64,000 bases of DNA. Source: Paraphoma chrysanthemicola (taxonomy: Eukaryota; Ascomycota; Dothideomycetes; Pleosporales; Phaeosphaeriaceae). Made by a program: the position numbers and the translations under genes. The number at the start of each line of letters is the position of its first letter. The first letter of the stretch is position 1. The notes beneath the pieces are model-generated. The model did no database searches, had not been told where the DNA came from, and saw only the letters and a list, made by a program, of their open reading frames with translations. Below, piece after piece: positions 37,906-49,062 of the stretch. The stretch covers positions 1 through 64,000 of the forward strand of contig JAGMWG010000024.1 of NCBI GenBank assembly GCA_020744225.1, written 5' to 3'.

Positions 37906-39113
37906 ATGGTGTGTGAAAGTGGGTTCGCACGTGGTGCCATGCTTGAACAACCGCTAGTAAAGGGTCTCATTTTTCATCAACTTGCCCTACTCCTCTCTGC
38001 AAGTTTCATGTGCCTGTCAGTCGGTAACTCATGCTGGCTAATCATGGAGCACTCACTCCACTACCTCAAACCGTATGAGCAAAAGCAGTGAGTGATATGC
38101 GTCCACCGTCGATGTATTCCAAAGGCTGACCCAGTAGCATCATCCGCGTCCTCGCGATGATGCCCATATACGCCATCGTCTCCTTCCTGAGTCTCGTCTT
38201 CCATCGACAGGATGTTTACCTTGAACTGATTCGTAATTGTTACGAGGCTTTCGTCATCGCCAGTTTCTTCACGCTCATGTGCCATTACGTTGCTCCTACT
38301 TTGCACCAGCAGAAGGAATACTTCCGTAATGTGCAGCCAAAGCCTTGGATCTTTCCGCTGAATCGAGTCAAAGTCCCGCGAAGTGGTTTGACCTGGTTCA
38401 ACATCATCTATGCCGGCATCAATCAATTCTGCATTACGAGACCGTTGTTCGCGCTCATCGCAATTGTGACTGAGTCGCAGGGTCGATACTGCGGATCTTC
38501 CACACGCCCTGAAAATGGCTCCTTGTGGATCACTCTGCTGCAAGGCGCCTGCGTTCTGATTGCCATGTATTGCGTGGTGCAATTTTACATGCAGCTCAAA
38601 GAGGATCTCGCTTCGCACGAACCCGCGCTGAAAGTCCTGTGCATCAAACTCGTCATGTTCTTAGTCTTCTGGCAGACCTGGCTCTTAGGGATGCTCTCAA
38701 GAGAGAAAGGACCACTGCAGCCATCTGCCCGCCTGGCTGCGCTGGATATCCGCGTTGGCATACCAAGTGTTCTGATCTGTTTTGAGATGACGCTTTTCGC
38801 AATCCTACATCATTGGGCCTTCCCATGGAGACCGTACGATCTTGATCGACAGTTACGAGGTCCTGACAGGCCAGAAGCGTACGCCCATTCACCGTTCGAG
38901 GCTTTCCTAGATGCTTTGAATCCATGGGATTATGCCAAGGCTGCCGCTCGCGGCTTGCGATGGCTGTTTCACGGCGTCCATCATCGAATGAACGATTCAT
39001 CATATCATTTCAACTCTGCCCTCTCTCAGAAAACCGGTGTAGACGCCGCCTCGAACGCGCCCGTGCCAAAAGTCAGGACTGGCACATGCAGCGACCCTGG
39101 CCCAAGAGATTAA
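37906..39113 (+). CDS. Ost-alpha/TMEM184 (DUF300) family membrane protein
   Basis: Two exons (37906-38087, 38138-39113) give 385 residues. The protein is rich in hydrophobic helices (about seven). It has the family signature HYLKPYEQ plus HIIRVL, rebuilt by splicing the 50-nt intron, followed by MMPIYAIVSFLSLVF and the conserved YEAFVIASFFTLM and WIFPLNRV. Ost-alpha/TMEM184 relatives transport organic solutes or act in vacuolar/endosomal trafficking; the fungal role is not well defined. The start chosen is ACCATGG at 37906; the next in-frame ATG at 37939 is also possible and would remove 11 residues. The C-terminal about 60 residues are polar and probably cytosolic. Confidence 0.85.
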
Positions 39114-39835
39114 AAAAAAAGGACGATTGGACGACTTCGAGCATCGGAGACTGCGCACTATCTTGGGCTGAGAGTCTACTGTGTGTCGAAGGGTGGTATT
39201 GCGCATGTTCTGCTGCACATATGGTCGGACGTAGGGCATCCTCTGGTCCTAAGAACGGTGGGTAAGGAGCGGCGATGTTGGGAAATTCCTCTGTCGTGTG
39301 CACACAAAGGAGAAGAAAGAGCGTTGACATTCATGGCTGCGCTCGTCAGAAAACATGTTGCGTAGGTATTGTATGCTCACCTACAGCCTTAGCGGATCAT
39401 AAAAGGTATCTCGCCACCATCATCATGATTAGCGAGTCCCAAGACGTGATGGAAATACAGTGTGTGATCTGACCGAACATGTGTTGAGTTAGTCGTCGTG
39501 CGAGTCAACTGAATAGGCTCGACGCGAACGCGATCGGCTGCAGCTTCCGCCTAGTTACGTCACACGAACTCGTCTCTAGGCCCTTCCCCAGTTCAAGCCC
39601 CACGCCTCATCCTTCTACCCCAACATGATAGCTCGCTACTGCAAGATTTCTATGGGTGCCCGCAGGGTCTGTCGGCAAATCGCAACGGGCCAACCTTGGC
39701 TGCGGGTTGTGCAGACGGCACGCGACTGCAATTAGCTTCCCCGAAGAATCTATTTGAACCCCGGCTTTTCTCTCGCATCGGTCGCGCTCGAGACGATGCT
39801 GCACCCTCTAGTTGTGCTCCCCACCCACTTCTGCC
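39114..39835. other. Intergenic, promoter of the Zn2Cys6 gene
   Basis: About 720 bp with no supportable gene. Confidence 0.5.
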
Positions 39836-41898
39836 ATGCCTTCCAAATCACGTGGACTCCGCACTTCGACAGGTTGGTACGTTGCCTCAATTCTGCTCTC
39901 CGCGTCTCATGAACCTCACGCCTGTATCGCACCGTAGCATGCAAGAGAGCAAGGAGCAGGTGCAATGAGGCTGACCCGACGTAGCTTGACTTGCCGCAAA
40001 CGTCGCGTCAAGTGCGATGAGACTCGGCCCTCTTGCAAGAATTGTGAGAGGGTCGAGCGTGATTGTCATTATCCTGAAAAGCCGGTCATTCCTCGCCGAC
40101 CACGAACGCTGAGTATACGCAAGTCGAGCGACACCTCAATCACGCCGCCCCTCGCAAGTGCAAGGGGAAGCGCTCCAAAGACAAGTGACGATGATGCTCT
40201 CCATATTGGCCCGGCGGCGCCCACAAGTGCACAGGGCGCCGAAATTGTGGATCCCATGCAATCTTGGTTGACATTCGAGCCAGACCCTTCCAGTAATGTG
40301 CTTCCGGATGAGAGCTTTCTCCTCGACGACAGTTTGTTCACTTTTGGCGATACTCTGACGCCCAACTTTGGCCCGGTAGAGTGGTATGACTTGCTTGCCG
40401 AGGATGCTATCAACAACATGCAGGGGCAGACGCAAAGCAGTCGATGGAACTTCGACATCACCAGTCTGTCTCGACGGCAGTCCCCTCGACAGTCACTTGT
40501 CCCGGACGTCGGTGCTGTGGCATACGACAATCCAGATGCACAAGCTGTCTCCACCCTAGCAACCGTTTCAAAACCCTGGAACACCGAGAACAGGATCGAG
40601 CTGCAGAACGATGAGCTTGTCTACTTTGAGCACTTTATCAACGTAGTCGCACCCATTTTGGATTTGTTCGACCCTGGGAAGCATTTTGCTAGCATAGTTC
40701 CACATATGGCATTGCGCAATGTCGGCCTATTAAAATCGCTCCTTGCCGTCGGTGCCTGTCACATGGCCATTTATTTACCCCAGAGCCCAACGCACAATGA
40801 AGCACTAACGCCTGCTCCTCCTAGTACTCCAGCATCCACATCCAGCGCGCCGCCAAGCACGAGCAGGATAGCGGAGCAGTACTACTATGAGACGCTCCAA
40901 TATCTCTCGCAGAATCTGCTATACCAGACGTACACGACATCACCGGAAATTTTGGCCACAGCGATCATGATCAGCACTTACGAGGTCAGTGAAAAATCCA
41001 GTGGTCGCAATCTCAACAACAAACTGACGCTTCTTGCTTTGTGGTAGATGTACGGAACTGTCGCGAACCCTGACCACAGCAATTGGGACCGCCACTTGCG
41101 TGGCGCGTTTTGGATCCAACGTACCATGGATAGCAGTGGAGAGTCATCAGATGGCCTGCAACGTGCAGTCTGGTGGGCATGGCTTCGCCAGGATATATGG
41201 GCTGCCTTTCGTACAGGCCGGCCTGCATTGACAATTCACCAGCCTAAGATACCAATGTCCGAGCTGTCGACTACTGGACTGGCTACGAGGATCATATACA
41301 TAGCTGCGAAAGCAGTTCAATTCGCAGCGACACCCAAGGAAGGCGATATTGCGGGCTACATTGAGGCTGGAGAGACTCTGATGCGCATGTTAGATGCATG
41401 GAAGCGGTGTCTGCCAGAATCCTTCTATCCGATCCCCGTCGCAACATCGCAAGCTTCAACAAGCTCGGTGGTCGAGTCGCAACACATTTCACCTATATGG
41501 ATACATCCACCGTCACATGCTGCCGCCATACAGACGTATCACTTCGCTCGCATCACCATACTGCTGAATCAGCCGTCCACTGGCGGACTCAATATGTACC
41601 AGACGCGCTTCAAGTTGCTGCGGGAGAGCACTGCGGTAATATGTGGTATAGCCATGGCTCACCAGTCAAACAATCTTCCCAGTGCGTTTGTCAGCTTTCA
41701 AGCTGTGTATGCAGGTCAGTCATAGTTTCGCTTGCAATGATCGGTCGTGCTAACAATCGTGCAGCCGCCTTATGCGCCGAAACGCAAGACCGACAACATG
41801 AGATTCTCGAGATTCTCGGGAAGGTCTTGGCCGTCTCCAAATTTCCCTCGAGGTCTATTCTAGATGATCTTATGAACGTATGGGGCAGCGCGCATTGA
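39836..41898 (+). CDS. Zn2Cys6 transcription factor
   Basis: Four exons (39836-39876, 39985-40984, 41048-41714, 41765-41898) encode 613 residues. The binuclear zinc cluster is complete only after splicing the first (108-nt) intron, which splits the first cysteine codon: Cys14-x2-Cys17-x6-Cys24-x6-Cys31-x2-Cys34-x6-Cys41. A basic linker (PRRPRTLSIRK) follows, then a fungal-specific regulatory domain from about residue 200 (VYFEHFINVVAPILDLFD) to the end, of the Fungal_trans_2 type. It stands 520 bp upstream of the transketolase-like gene on the same strand and could regulate it; that link is inferred from position only. Confidence 0.9.
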
Positions 41899-42420
41899 CA
41901 GTAAATCTCAGGAGCTCAGCCGTGGACACTGTACATGGAGTCGAGCGTACGCGGCTTACTATCTCGTTCCGAACTGGCTCGTTGCGACTTCCAGCCTGCA
42001 CCCCCATACGGTCTTTAAGGTCCTTTAAGATCTGGACACGCTGCTCAAACCTGGGGCCCCGCGATTTTGTCAGAATCGTGGTCGGTTGGATCTGACGACT
42101 CGACGCGAGCGCCAATCAGCAACGGAGCCGATGCTGCTCGGTTTGCCTAATCCGGCGCTCCGGCGGTTAACCCCCCCAAAACCGGTGTAAGTTGCCGCAC
42201 GCTGTCCGGCTGCACAGCATGCGTTGAGACGAAGGAAGCCATACGCGCAAGTGGCACCTGGACCAAGCTCGCATCGACAACCTTGCGAACGTGCATCAGC
42301 CCATAGCGCCTAGTGGGTCAAGCCCATGTTGGGTGAACAGTCACAGATATCGAGGATATAAGGCGGTCAAGTCCTGCCAAACATTAATCTTGCACAGAAG
42401 TCTCCTATCCAAACACCAAT
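41899..42420. promoter_or_regulatory. Promoter region of the transketolase-like gene
   Basis: 522 bp. It contains several CGG/CCG triplets (for example CCGGCGCTCCGGCGG near 42150), the half-site type bound by Zn2Cys6 proteins, and ATATAAGG about 65 bp before the ATG, a plausible TATA-like element. Site function is inference. Confidence 0.4.
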
Positions 42421-44793
42421 ATGTCTCCATCACTCGAATTTTATGACAAGGTCTCGGAAGACCTCCCGGTCAAACCACTTGCCGCCAAGGTTAATGGAGT
42501 CCCTGGCGTCGCAGCTGTGCAGCTCAAAGATGTCGAAAAAGCCGATCTTGTCCTTCGATACTTCCGTGCGTACATTGCGGATCTTTGCCAACAATTCAAT
42601 GGCGGTCATCCTGGGTATGTTCGGCCCAAAACGCACCCCATAACGTTTTCTAACCCTTGCAGTTCGGCGATGGGCATGGCAGCAATCGGTGTCGCACTTT
42701 ACAAGTACGTCATGAAGTATTCCCCCAAGGACTGCGACTATTTCAATCGTGACCGATTCGTTCTATCCAATGGACATGCTTGTCTCTGGCAATACCTATT
42801 CATGCATCTTATTGGTGTTGAGAGCATGACGACAGATCAACTCAAAAGCTACCATAGCTCACGCTACGACTCAATTTGTCCCGGACATCCCGAAATCGAG
42901 AATGAGGGTGTGGAAGTTACCACTGGTCCCCTCGGTCAAGGTGTTGCCAATGCGGTCGGCTTAGCCATGGCAACCAAGCAGCTTGGTGCCACTTACAACC
43001 GTGAAGGCCACACAGTCGTTGACAACATGACATGGTGCATGATTGGCGACGCTTGTCTTCAAGAAGGTGTGGGTCTCGAAGCTGTATCGCTGGCCGGCCA
43101 CTGGAAGCTAAACAACCTTTGCATTCTCTATGACAACAACAATATCACGTGCGATGGAACTGCAGATGTTGCGAATGCGGGCGAAGACATGAACGCGAAA
43201 ATGCGAGCCACTGGCTGGAATGTCATCGACGTCCTCGACGGACACTCGAATGTTAGCTCTATCGTGCACGCTCTCCTAGCTGCGCGAAGTAGCGACAGGC
43301 CCACGTTCATCAACATCCGCACAATCATTGGCATTGGATCCGGTAAAGCTGGAACCCCTGCGACCCACGGAGCCGCTCTTGGTCTTGACGACATAGTCAA
43401 CATCAAGAAGTCGTTCGGTCTCGATCCTGAGCAGCACTACGTATTGCCATCAGAGGTATACAGCTTCTTTGAAGACGTGGTTCCTCGCGGCAAGCAGCTC
43501 GTAGCTGACTGGAATTCTACCCTCAGCTCATATGAGAAGGAGTACCCCGATTTAGCGGCCGAGTTTAAGCTGCGCGTTGCCGGCCAAATGCCAAAGGACT
43601 GGACTAAATTCATTCCAAATAAGGAGGACTTCCCTAAGGAGCCAACCGCTACTCGCAAATCTGCTGGTCTTGTCGGCAATCCTTTAGGCGAAAATCTTCA
43701 GAACTTCTTGGTTGGAACAGCTGATCTGACTCCATCATGCAACGTTGCATACTCCAAGAAGGTCGACTTCCAGAATCCTGAACTCAAGACGGCTTGTGGT
43801 CTAGATGGAAACTACACCGGACGCTATATTCACTACGGAATTCGAGAGCGTGCGTGATCCCAAACCGAACGAGGCGCAATTGCTAACATTCTTCCCTCAG
43901 ATGCCATGTGCGCGATATCGAACGGACTATGCGCCTTTAACAAAGGCACATTCCTTCCCGTCACGAGCTCATTCTTCATGTTCTATCTGTATGCTGCACC
44001 TGCGGTTCGCATGGGAGCCCTTCAAGGCCTGCAACAGATTCATATCGCCACCCATGGTGAGTACTACATTTTCAGATATCAGAGTGGAGCACCTACTTAC
44101 TGTGATCCTGTAGACAGCATTGGTACCGGAGAAGATGGGCCTACACATCAGCCTATTGCTCTTGCAGCACTTTATCGTGCTATGCCCAACGTCCTCTACA
44201 TGCGTCCTTGCGACTCTGAAGAAGTTGCCGGAGCCTTCGAGGTTGCTATCAAGGCTACAGAAACCCCAAGCATCATCTCCTTATCCCGCCAAGTCTTGCC
44301 TCAATGGAGCCAGACCTCGCGCGAAGGCTTCGCCAAAGGTGCATATGTGCTTGTCGAAGAGGAGAATTTCGATGTCACATTGATCAGTACCGGATCAGAA
44401 ATGACTTTTGCCATGCAGACGCGTGACCTTCTTAAGGAGAAGTACAACCTTACAGCTCGTGTGGTTTCATTCCCAGTCCCACGACTATTCGAGCAACAGT
44501 CGCGCGAATACAAACAATCCGTGCTCAAAGCGAGATCTGGCAAGCCTTCGGTAGTCATCGAAGCGTATGCTGCCAACGGATGGGAGAGATATGCTGACGC
44601 CGCCTTCTCGATGCGACGTTTCGGAAAGAGTTTGCCCAGCAAGGGCGCGTACGAATACTTTGGCTTTGTTCCTAGCAAAATGTCGGCCAAGATCCAGGAG
44701 CTTGTCGAGGAGGTCAGGCGCGATGGGATCGAGATCCTCCGCGGTGACTTCCGGGATCTCAATGGTGCTCTCGGCATCGGTTTCGAGCACTAG
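42421..44793 (+). CDS. Transketolase / dihydroxyacetone-synthase-like enzyme
   Basis: Four exons (42421-42614, 42663-43849, 43901-44056, 44114-44793) encode 738 residues. Transketolases move two-carbon units between sugar phosphates using thiamine diphosphate. The sequence has GHPGSAMG (rebuilt by splicing), LSNGHACLWQY, GPLGQGVANAVGLA, the ThDP motif GDACLQEG..NN, the IREHAM glutamate region and C-terminal STGSEM. Several stretches resemble methylotrophic-yeast dihydroxyacetone synthase more than housekeeping transketolase, but the C-terminus GFEH is not a peroxisomal SKL-type signal. Which donor it uses cannot be read from sequence. The third intron (57 nt) contains no stop and is a multiple of three, so its retention would add 19 residues. 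Confidence 0.9.
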
Positions 44794-45412
44794 GCTGAGG
44801 AGATACTTCCTTCTTTTTCTGTCATCACTCATTAGCATAGCAGGCGTTTTTGAAGCATATTAAATCACCATTTAGAAGATCGAAAATTCCACTATTGCTT
44901 TAGTCTCCTCACTTTACATTACGGTGCATACACCTGTCTTTTTTCGAACGATTGAGGTTTAAAAACGACTGGTATTCTGTCTCAGTGGGTGTATTGAGCT
45001 TCGCTGCCATGGACGAACACTTGCTGCCCATTGAAACCCCCCCCCCCCCCCCCCCCCCTCTCCTCCTCTTTACGTACTAATAGGACGACGATACAAAGTA
45101 AGCCTACGTTAAAGATCCTGCCACAGCCGCGTTGAGGCACTGGCCAGTAGGCCCCTCTCCTGCGGAATGCCTAGGAATTCTGAAAAGAAAAAGAGAAGGA
45201 CAAGACTGATTTGCTCCAATTGCCGCAAGCTATTGAAGAGAGGACCACCGACAGGATAACTTACTAATATCCGTCATGGTCGTCTGTAGCTAGCGAAGGC
45301 AAGTGGGCGCTTGAATACATTTGATTGAACATCGTAATTGTCCCATATCTTTTCAATCCGCTTTTCTCTTTCTTCCATGCTTCTCTTCACATGCTCAACT
45401 GCCCCTCAGATT
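44794..45412. other. Convergent 3' flank with C homopolymer
   Basis: 619 bp between two convergent genes. It contains a run of 22 consecutive C at 45037-45058, followed by a CT-rich stretch. No gene seen. Confidence 0.7.
45037..45058. repeat. Poly-C tract of 22 bases
   Basis: Uninterrupted C homopolymer, flanked by TTGAAA and TCTCCTCC. It lies in the 3' flank between convergent genes. The exact length may be affected by sequencing slippage. Confidence 0.8.
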
Positions 45413-46522
45413 CTACAGTGGCCCATACTCCACGATGACGCTTTCTCCTCTCTTGCTGTTCACTGTGAATCCTGATAGGATATGCCACGCCGGACGCACG
45501 TTAATTTGAAGGGAGCACGGCACCACTATTGGTCTTTTGAAATGTACTTCCAACCAAATGGGAATATCACTTTGAGACCGCAATTTTGCTTTGTCGAGTA
45601 GTTTCTGCAAGGCTTTTGCGACGACATGATTGCCATGTGCGAGCTTGCCAGGGAGACCAAACGCTTCAGCAGCAAATCCAGACAGATGAATGAGATTGTA
45701 GTCTTTACAAAGCGCCGCCCATCGCCAAGGTTCATTTTCAGTAAATGAAATTGCGATAGGACTTGCCGCACTTGGCGATGTTGTAGTGCGCTTCAAGTTC
45801 CGAGCATCCTGTTCACCTCTCTGAACGGAAACTGTCTTCACGAGTTCCAGCATCGTGAATATTTGACGGAATACTGGAACTAGGTTCGATCTGCTTTGTG
45901 GAACCAGGACGCACACCTCGAGATCATGTTCGATCCCTCGTTTAACGATTCGCCTTTCGTTTCTCAACCGTGCAACGACGGCAGCGGCATTCTGCCCGCT
46001 GAAATTTTCAAGCGCGCATAGATCTGGACGCAGAAGTTCGAACCGGTTCCGCACATTCACCGCGCCCAGTGGACTGATTGAGCACGCAGGACTTGCAAGG
46101 AGAAGAAGCATTGCTGGTTCCGTCAAGGCTGACAGGAAGAGAGCAAGAGAGTGACCAGTTATAAGGGAATTGGGAATGGTTGTTTCCCCGCCAACGGTTT
46201 GTTGATAGCGAGCTAAATCTTTCTTTTCAATCCGAAACGGTGCCGAGATACTCAGCTCAGATGCTGGTTGTGTCGTATGCGCACGAGACTGCAAGCCCCA
46301 GATCTGGCTATAGGCGGATTTCATGACTAGCATGATAAGGACGAACACGATTTCATTTGCACGGAGCTCGTGTGGCGCAAAGATTAAGGCTGCGTGCTTT
46401 GTACCGCTGAGGACAGGTGCCAGGCGGTAAGTGGCCCAAACAAGTAGTATGGTAACGATCAGCAAACAGACGAGCGCAAGAACTATGAGGAGCATCATCG
46501 CTGAGTACAGCTGGGGGCTCAA
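45413..46522 (-). CDS. MaoC-like hotdog protein with N-terminal membrane anchor
   Basis: Single-exon protein of 369 residues. Residues 9-34 form one strong hydrophobic helix (MLLIVLALVCLLIVTILLVW). The C-terminal third carries the MaoC/R-hydratase signature: WRWAALCKDYNLIHLSGFAA followed by GLPGKLAHGNHV, where the Asp and His correspond to the hydratase catalytic pair, then EVHFKRPIVVP. The middle is probably a second, degenerate hotdog fold (FLSALTEPAMLLLLASPACS). Relatives are 3-hydroxyacyl-thioester dehydratases acting in fatty-acid or polyketide chemistry. The proline usual after Asn in the DYNPIH motif is Leu here. Substrate unknown; a membrane-linked acyl dehydratase is the inference. 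Confidence 0.75.
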   Translation of the reverse strand: MSPQLYSAMMLLIVLALVCLLIVTILLVWATYRLAPVLSGTKHAALIFAPHELRANEIVFVLIMLVMKSAYSQIWGLQSRAHTTQPASELSISAPFRIEKKDLARYQQTVGGETTIPNSLITGHSLALFLSALTEPAMLLLLASPACSISPLGAVNVRNRFELLRPDLCALENFSGQNAAAVVARLRNERRIVKRGIEHDLEVCVLVPQSRSNLVPVFRQIFTMLELVKTVSVQRGEQDARNLKRTTTSPSAASPIAISFTENEPWRWAALCKDYNLIHLSGFAAEAFGLPGKLAHGNHVVAKALQKLLDKAKLRSQSDIPIWLEVHFKRPIVVPCSLQINVRPAWHILSGFTVNSKRGESVIVEYGPL

Positions 46523-47275
46523 AGAAACACAATTGAAGCTGCGACAGATGAAGCTGTGGTAACAGCTGAAAAAGCCTGAGTGTGATTCGGCTGATAGGTT
46601 CAGCTTATGACGTCATACCGAGGCAATCTTTGTGCGCTGCGACGCGTCTTCAACGCCATCGCAACAAATGCCAACGCTACAAAGAAGCTGCTCAATAGTC
46701 TCAATAGCGTCGTGTCAAGCTAAGGTGTGTAGCTGTGTCAGCAAAATCAGGCAGTCTGTTTCTGTTTAAAGTTGCGCCGAGTCTGTTTATCTTTAGTTAA
46801 TTTGGCACGACCAGTGCAAGTGCTGCTGTTACGAAGTTCGCGTATAGGCTGATTCATCTAGAGAGCGAAGTTTTGGGATCAGAATTAGTATAAAGAGCGT
46901 TAGTAGAAGGGAAAGGATGGAAGGGAGAGCGCTGAAAGAAGTATCGAGGGCCGGTGATATTTTAGGATACTATTTATCTTGCAAAATCAGGATAGCGTTA
47001 CATTCGGGCAGGCGCTGCTCTACAGTGATTGCAGCTTTACGTCAATCAAGGTCCTCGCATCATGCGATTAAGTTACGATAGCGACTGCACTTGTTTGATG
47101 TTGCGGTGTTGGGGGTCTATAGTTTTGTGGTGTTGTGGGTGTGGGGTGAGTGAGGTGGTGTGCCAAGTTGTGGAGCACGTGATGGACGACTGGATGGGTG
47201 AGAGAGTGTGGTGCAGAAGATGAATGTGCTGCCGTGAATTTCGGTTCGTGCCGAACGTAAATTAACGGCTGTCTA
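46523..47275. other. Intergenic, left flank of the transposon
   Basis: About 750 bp. It includes a G/T-rich stretch near 47100-47220 and many TTAG/TAAT words, but no recognisable gene. The final TA (47274-47275) is the left copy of the transposon target-site duplication. Confidence 0.5.
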
Positions 47276-47340
47276 ACGTGTTTTATAAGCGAGCGGCGCG
47301 TACAACCGAGCGGCGCACCCCACCAGCTTTGATCACCTCT
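47276..47340. repeat. Left terminal inverted repeat of the transposon
   Basis: 65 bp beginning ACGTGTTTTATAAGCGAGCG. It contains a directly repeated CGAGCGGCGC-type 9-10-mer (GAGCGGCGC twice), a possible pair of transposase binding sites. It is identical in inverted orientation to the right end. Confidence 0.93.
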
Positions 47341-47396
47341 TCGAGCGTACAACTCAACCACAATAGATAGCAGTATATAGATAGTAATACGATAGA

Positions 47397-49046
47397 TTAA
47401 GTAGTATCTACAGAGTCTTTTTTGCACGTACGGGCGTTGTGCCCAGTCTCTCTGCACCTGCTGCAGCGCGCAAGAGCCTGGCGGCTGAGGCCTGATTGCT
47501 CTCTACCTCGACGCTCTTCACGAGCAATCTGCTGATCAGCCTCACGTTGGGTAAGTATATCCTCGCCAGCTCCCTTTGTTAAGACTCCCTGCTTCTGTAC
47601 ACGCTTTTTCTTGCGCTGCTTTCGCTTTGATGCTGCCTCGTTAGCCTTTTCAAGGCTGGTGATCCTCTCGCGCATCAGCTTAGCTGACAGGATTATTACT
47701 TCAGCGCCCTTCTTAAGCTGATTGATTGCCTCAATAATTGACGCAGGCGAGGAGCTCTTGTGTTGGCGTACGCGCTCGCGAATCAGCGTTGATTGAGCCT
47801 CAAGCTCACGCGCGTTACTCGGCGTACGAGCCTGCTAGACAGCCTCTGGCAGAGCAGCAGGTGTAGGTGTACGCAGCTGTACGTCCAGCTTTGACAAGAC
47901 AGCGTCTGGCTGAAGAGGTACAAGGCCTGCGCCTCGAAAGGCTGAGCAGATATTAGCTGTCGTGAACGCGCGGTCAAAGGCTGCCTTAAAAGCTGGCAGA
48001 AACTCAAGCTTCGTAATGTGGTTGATGTGGTGTCGGATAAGAGCCTCAACCTCGCGGCTGTACGCGCGCTTTAACGGCGAGAAGCAGCCAACATCAAGAG
48101 GCTGCAGCAGATGAGATGAGTGAGGTGGCATGCAGAGCGTATAGATATTGTTCTCCTTGCAGAGCTCTTGAAATTCAAGAGAGTGGTGACTCTCATGGCC
48201 ATCAAGGACAAGCAGGCGACGCGCACCTACAACACGAGTCTTCGTGTGAGCGTTGAAGTGCTTTAACCACGCAACTCCAAGGTCGTTGTTTGTCCAGCCG
48301 TTGTCGCTAACTGCGATCACCCAGTCGCGTGGGATAGCTGCCTCTTCGTACTAGGCAGACAGGTGATACTGGCCAGCAAAGATGAGAAAGGGTGGGACTG
48401 TCCAGCCAGCAGCGTTGATTGCAGCGATCACCGTCACCCACTCACGATTGCCAGGCTGAATAGCCTTTGGCCGGCCTCTCCTCTCTGACCCAGTCACGAC
48501 AAGCTGAGTCGTGATCTTGCCCATCATAAAGCCAGCCTCGTCAAAGTTATAGACGTCCTCATCGCAGATACCCCACTTGGCTTTTGTCTCCTCTACAAGC
48601 TCAAACCAGCGTTGTATAAGGATAGGATCTTCACACAGAGCTCTCTGCCTATCGTACGCTCGATTGAAACGCGTCGTAAGACTGTCTGTACGCCTGACAA
48701 AGTTGCGCGCCCAGTGGACGCCAACGTGACTAGCAGAGCGCGCAGCCAGCAGCTTATCAGCCATATCACGTACAGCTGCGTACGTGGGCGCGAATCCACG
48801 TCGATCAAGGTCGAGTATATGTCTGACAATCACCTCCTCCTCTAGCTGGGTGAGCTTCTTTGAGTTGGGCTGGCAATCGCGTCGAGAAGCAATACCAGCG
48901 CGTCGGCGGCGGAGTGTTGTTTCAGCTACGTTGTAGACTGCTGCAGCAGATCGATTGCCTTGCAGTTGGTTAGCTGAGATAGCTGAGATAGCAAGCTGAA
49001 TATTGGCTTCATTTGGGAGTATTTGAGTAACGTTGCGTTGAACCAT
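47397..49046 (-). pseudogene. Transposase (CENP-B HTH, DDE/D) with two in-frame stops
   Basis: One reading frame of 549 sense and nonsense codons runs nearly the length of the element, broken by TAG at codon 232 (48351-48353) and codon 404 (47835-47837). Read across the stops, it has an N-terminal helix-turn-helix region (SAAAVYNVAETTLRRRR), a Tc5/CENP-B-like second helix-turn-helix, and a pogo-type catalytic core with Asp169 (NFDEAGF), Asp282 (LLVLDGHESHH) and Asp318 (LLQPLDVGCFSPLK). The C-terminus ends in a CCHC zinc knuckle, CSRCRETGHNARTC. Both stops can come from CAG by a C-to-T change. As written, the gene makes only a truncated protein lacking most of the catalytic core. Confidence 0.9.
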
Positions 49047-49062
49047 TGTCTGTTGAGATGAG

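Noticed and set aside
47029..47223. G/T-rich frame left of the transposon
   Set aside because: Low-complexity TGGTG runs read as protein; no support as a gene.
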